Part shown: one piece after another, positions 22,573-23,198 of the stretch
How the letters are laid out: each line of letters starts with the position of its first letter
Position numbering within the stretch: the first letter of the stretch is position 1
Assembly (NCBI GenBank): GCA_937898375.1
Contig: CALEJX010000456.1
Span: forward strand, 1-23,198
Length of the DNA stretch: 23,198 nt
DNA from: an uncultured Ruminococcus sp.
GTDB taxonomy: Bacteria > Bacillota > Clostridia > Oscillospirales > Ruminococcaceae
Reading direction: 5' to 3'
Position numbers and translations under genes: made by a program
Notes under the pieces: generated by a model
The model's database searches: none
The model's input: the letters and a program-made list of their open reading frames with translations, nothing else
Told to the model about the DNA's origin: nothing

Positions 22573-23198
22573 ATGAACGAAAAGAACAATACTGTAAAAA
22601 ATCCTACACAAAAACGTTTTTTCAGAAAAAAACAGAATAAGAACGAGATACCTCTGGCGCAGGCTTCAAAAGAGCTTGACCGTGTAAAAAGTCAGAGAGC
22701 TTCTGGCAGCGTGAAAAAAACGCTCCAGCCGAGAACTGAAACTCAGCAGAGAAAGTCGCAGAACACTCAGCAAAGACGTCCGAGACCTGCGGCGAACAGG
22801 GTGAAAGAGCCTGTAAGAAGAACGCCTGTGAAGATAATCCCTCTTGGCGGTCTTAACGAGATAGGCAAGAACTTCACCGTTATCGAGTGTTCAAACGATA
22901 TGTTCGTCATAGATTGCGGTCTGGCTTTTCCTGACAGCGAAATGCCAGGCGTTGATATCGTTATCCCTGATTTCTCATATGTTGAGAAAAATCAGGAAAA
23001 GCTCAGGGGCGTTGTGCTTACTCATGGTCATGAGGATCATATCGGCGGGTTACCTTATTTTCTTAAAAAATTCAACGTGCCTGTTTACGGCACAAGGCTG
23101 ACGCTTGGTCTTGTTGAGGGCAAGCTGAAAGAGCATGGGCTTCTCGGATCGGTAAAACTCAATGTTGTCACACCAAGACAGACTGTAAAGCTTGGCTG
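22573..23198 (+). CDS. rnj: Ribonuclease J, N-terminal part (cut by window edge)
   Basis: The first 208 codons of an RNase J-type metallo-beta-lactamase/beta-CASP nuclease, the 5'-3' exo- and endonuclease central to mRNA decay and rRNA processing in Firmicutes. The metal motif HxHxDH is THGHEDHIGG (H151, H153, D155, H156), preceded by IIPLGGLNEIGKN (88-100) and DCGLAFPD (114-121). Before this core is a ~85-residue extension that is very basic and rich in Lys, Arg and Gln, absent from Bacillus RNase J1 and probably disordered and RNA-binding. The ATG at 22573 has only a poor ribosome binding site (AGGG ~15 nt upstream). GTG 22546 and ATG 22459 are in frame, but the latter reads through the terminator hairpin. 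The gene continues beyond 23198. Confidence 0.92.
   Translation, partial: MNEKNNTVKNPTQKRFFRKKQNKNEIPLAQASKELDRVKSQRASGSVKKTLQPRTETQQRKSQNTQQRRPRPAANRVKEPVRRTPVKIIPLGGLNEIGKNFTVIECSNDMFVIDCGLAFPDSEMPGVDIVIPDFSYVEKNQEKLRGVVLTHGHEDHIGGLPYFLKKFNVPVYGTRLTLGLVEGKLKEHGLLGSVKLNVVTPRQTVKLG

Overview
The window reads as the chromosome of a low-to-moderate GC Firmicute of class Clostridia, most likely a Ruminococcus-like member of the Oscillospiraceae/Ruminococcaceae. That is an inference from three things: Gram-positive gene orders (yqfC-yqfD-phoH-ybeY-dgkA-era-yqzL-recO and ligA-gatCAB), endospore-lineage genes (yqfC, yqfD, ylbJ, yunB) and strong AGGAGG-type ribosome binding sites. Nearly all of it is core housekeeping DNA. 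I see no phage, insertion sequence, CRISPR array, tRNA or rRNA.

Layout, left to right. (1) Positions 1-244 are AT-rich, with an 18-bp perfect palindrome and the terminator of the next gene. (2) A small HPr-fold protein without the phosphoryl-accepting histidine (245-475, minus) is divergent from the tRNA methylthiotransferase gene mtaB (729-2033, plus). (3) A bidirectional terminator separates mtaB from a minus-strand operon ligA-gatC-gatA-gatB (7361 to 2093): NAD-dependent DNA ligase plus the amidotransferase that makes Gln-tRNA(Gln)/Asn-tRNA(Asn). A REP-like palindrome lies inside this operon. (4) A long minus-strand cluster runs 14435 to 7468: phoH, ybeY, dgkA, era, yqzL (40 aa), recO, mutS2 and yunB. 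It serves rRNA maturation, lipid recycling and DNA repair, and ends with a sporulation gene that has its own sigma-E-like promoter. (5) The sporulation genes yqfC-yqfD (minus) and ylbJ (plus) diverge from one 30-bp segment that reads as a sigma-E promoter on both strands. (6) A 70-aa four-cysteine protein of unknown function (plus) converges on pcrA (minus) across two terminators. (7) Divergent from pcrA is a 716-aa protein with the architecture of a GDP-mannose pyrophosphorylase/phosphomannomutase fusion, but with catalytic motifs degraded in both domains. (8) After a strong sigma-A promoter comes a ~230-nt segment rich in nested inverted repeats and ending in a terminator-like hairpin: a candidate structured RNA or attenuator. 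It precedes an RNase J gene that runs off the right edge.

The points most worth following are the structured RNA before RNase J, the doubly degenerate sugar-nucleotide/phosphomannomutase fusion, the two-way sigma-E promoter and the His-less HPr. Everything here was read by eye; no alignment, folding or database search was run.
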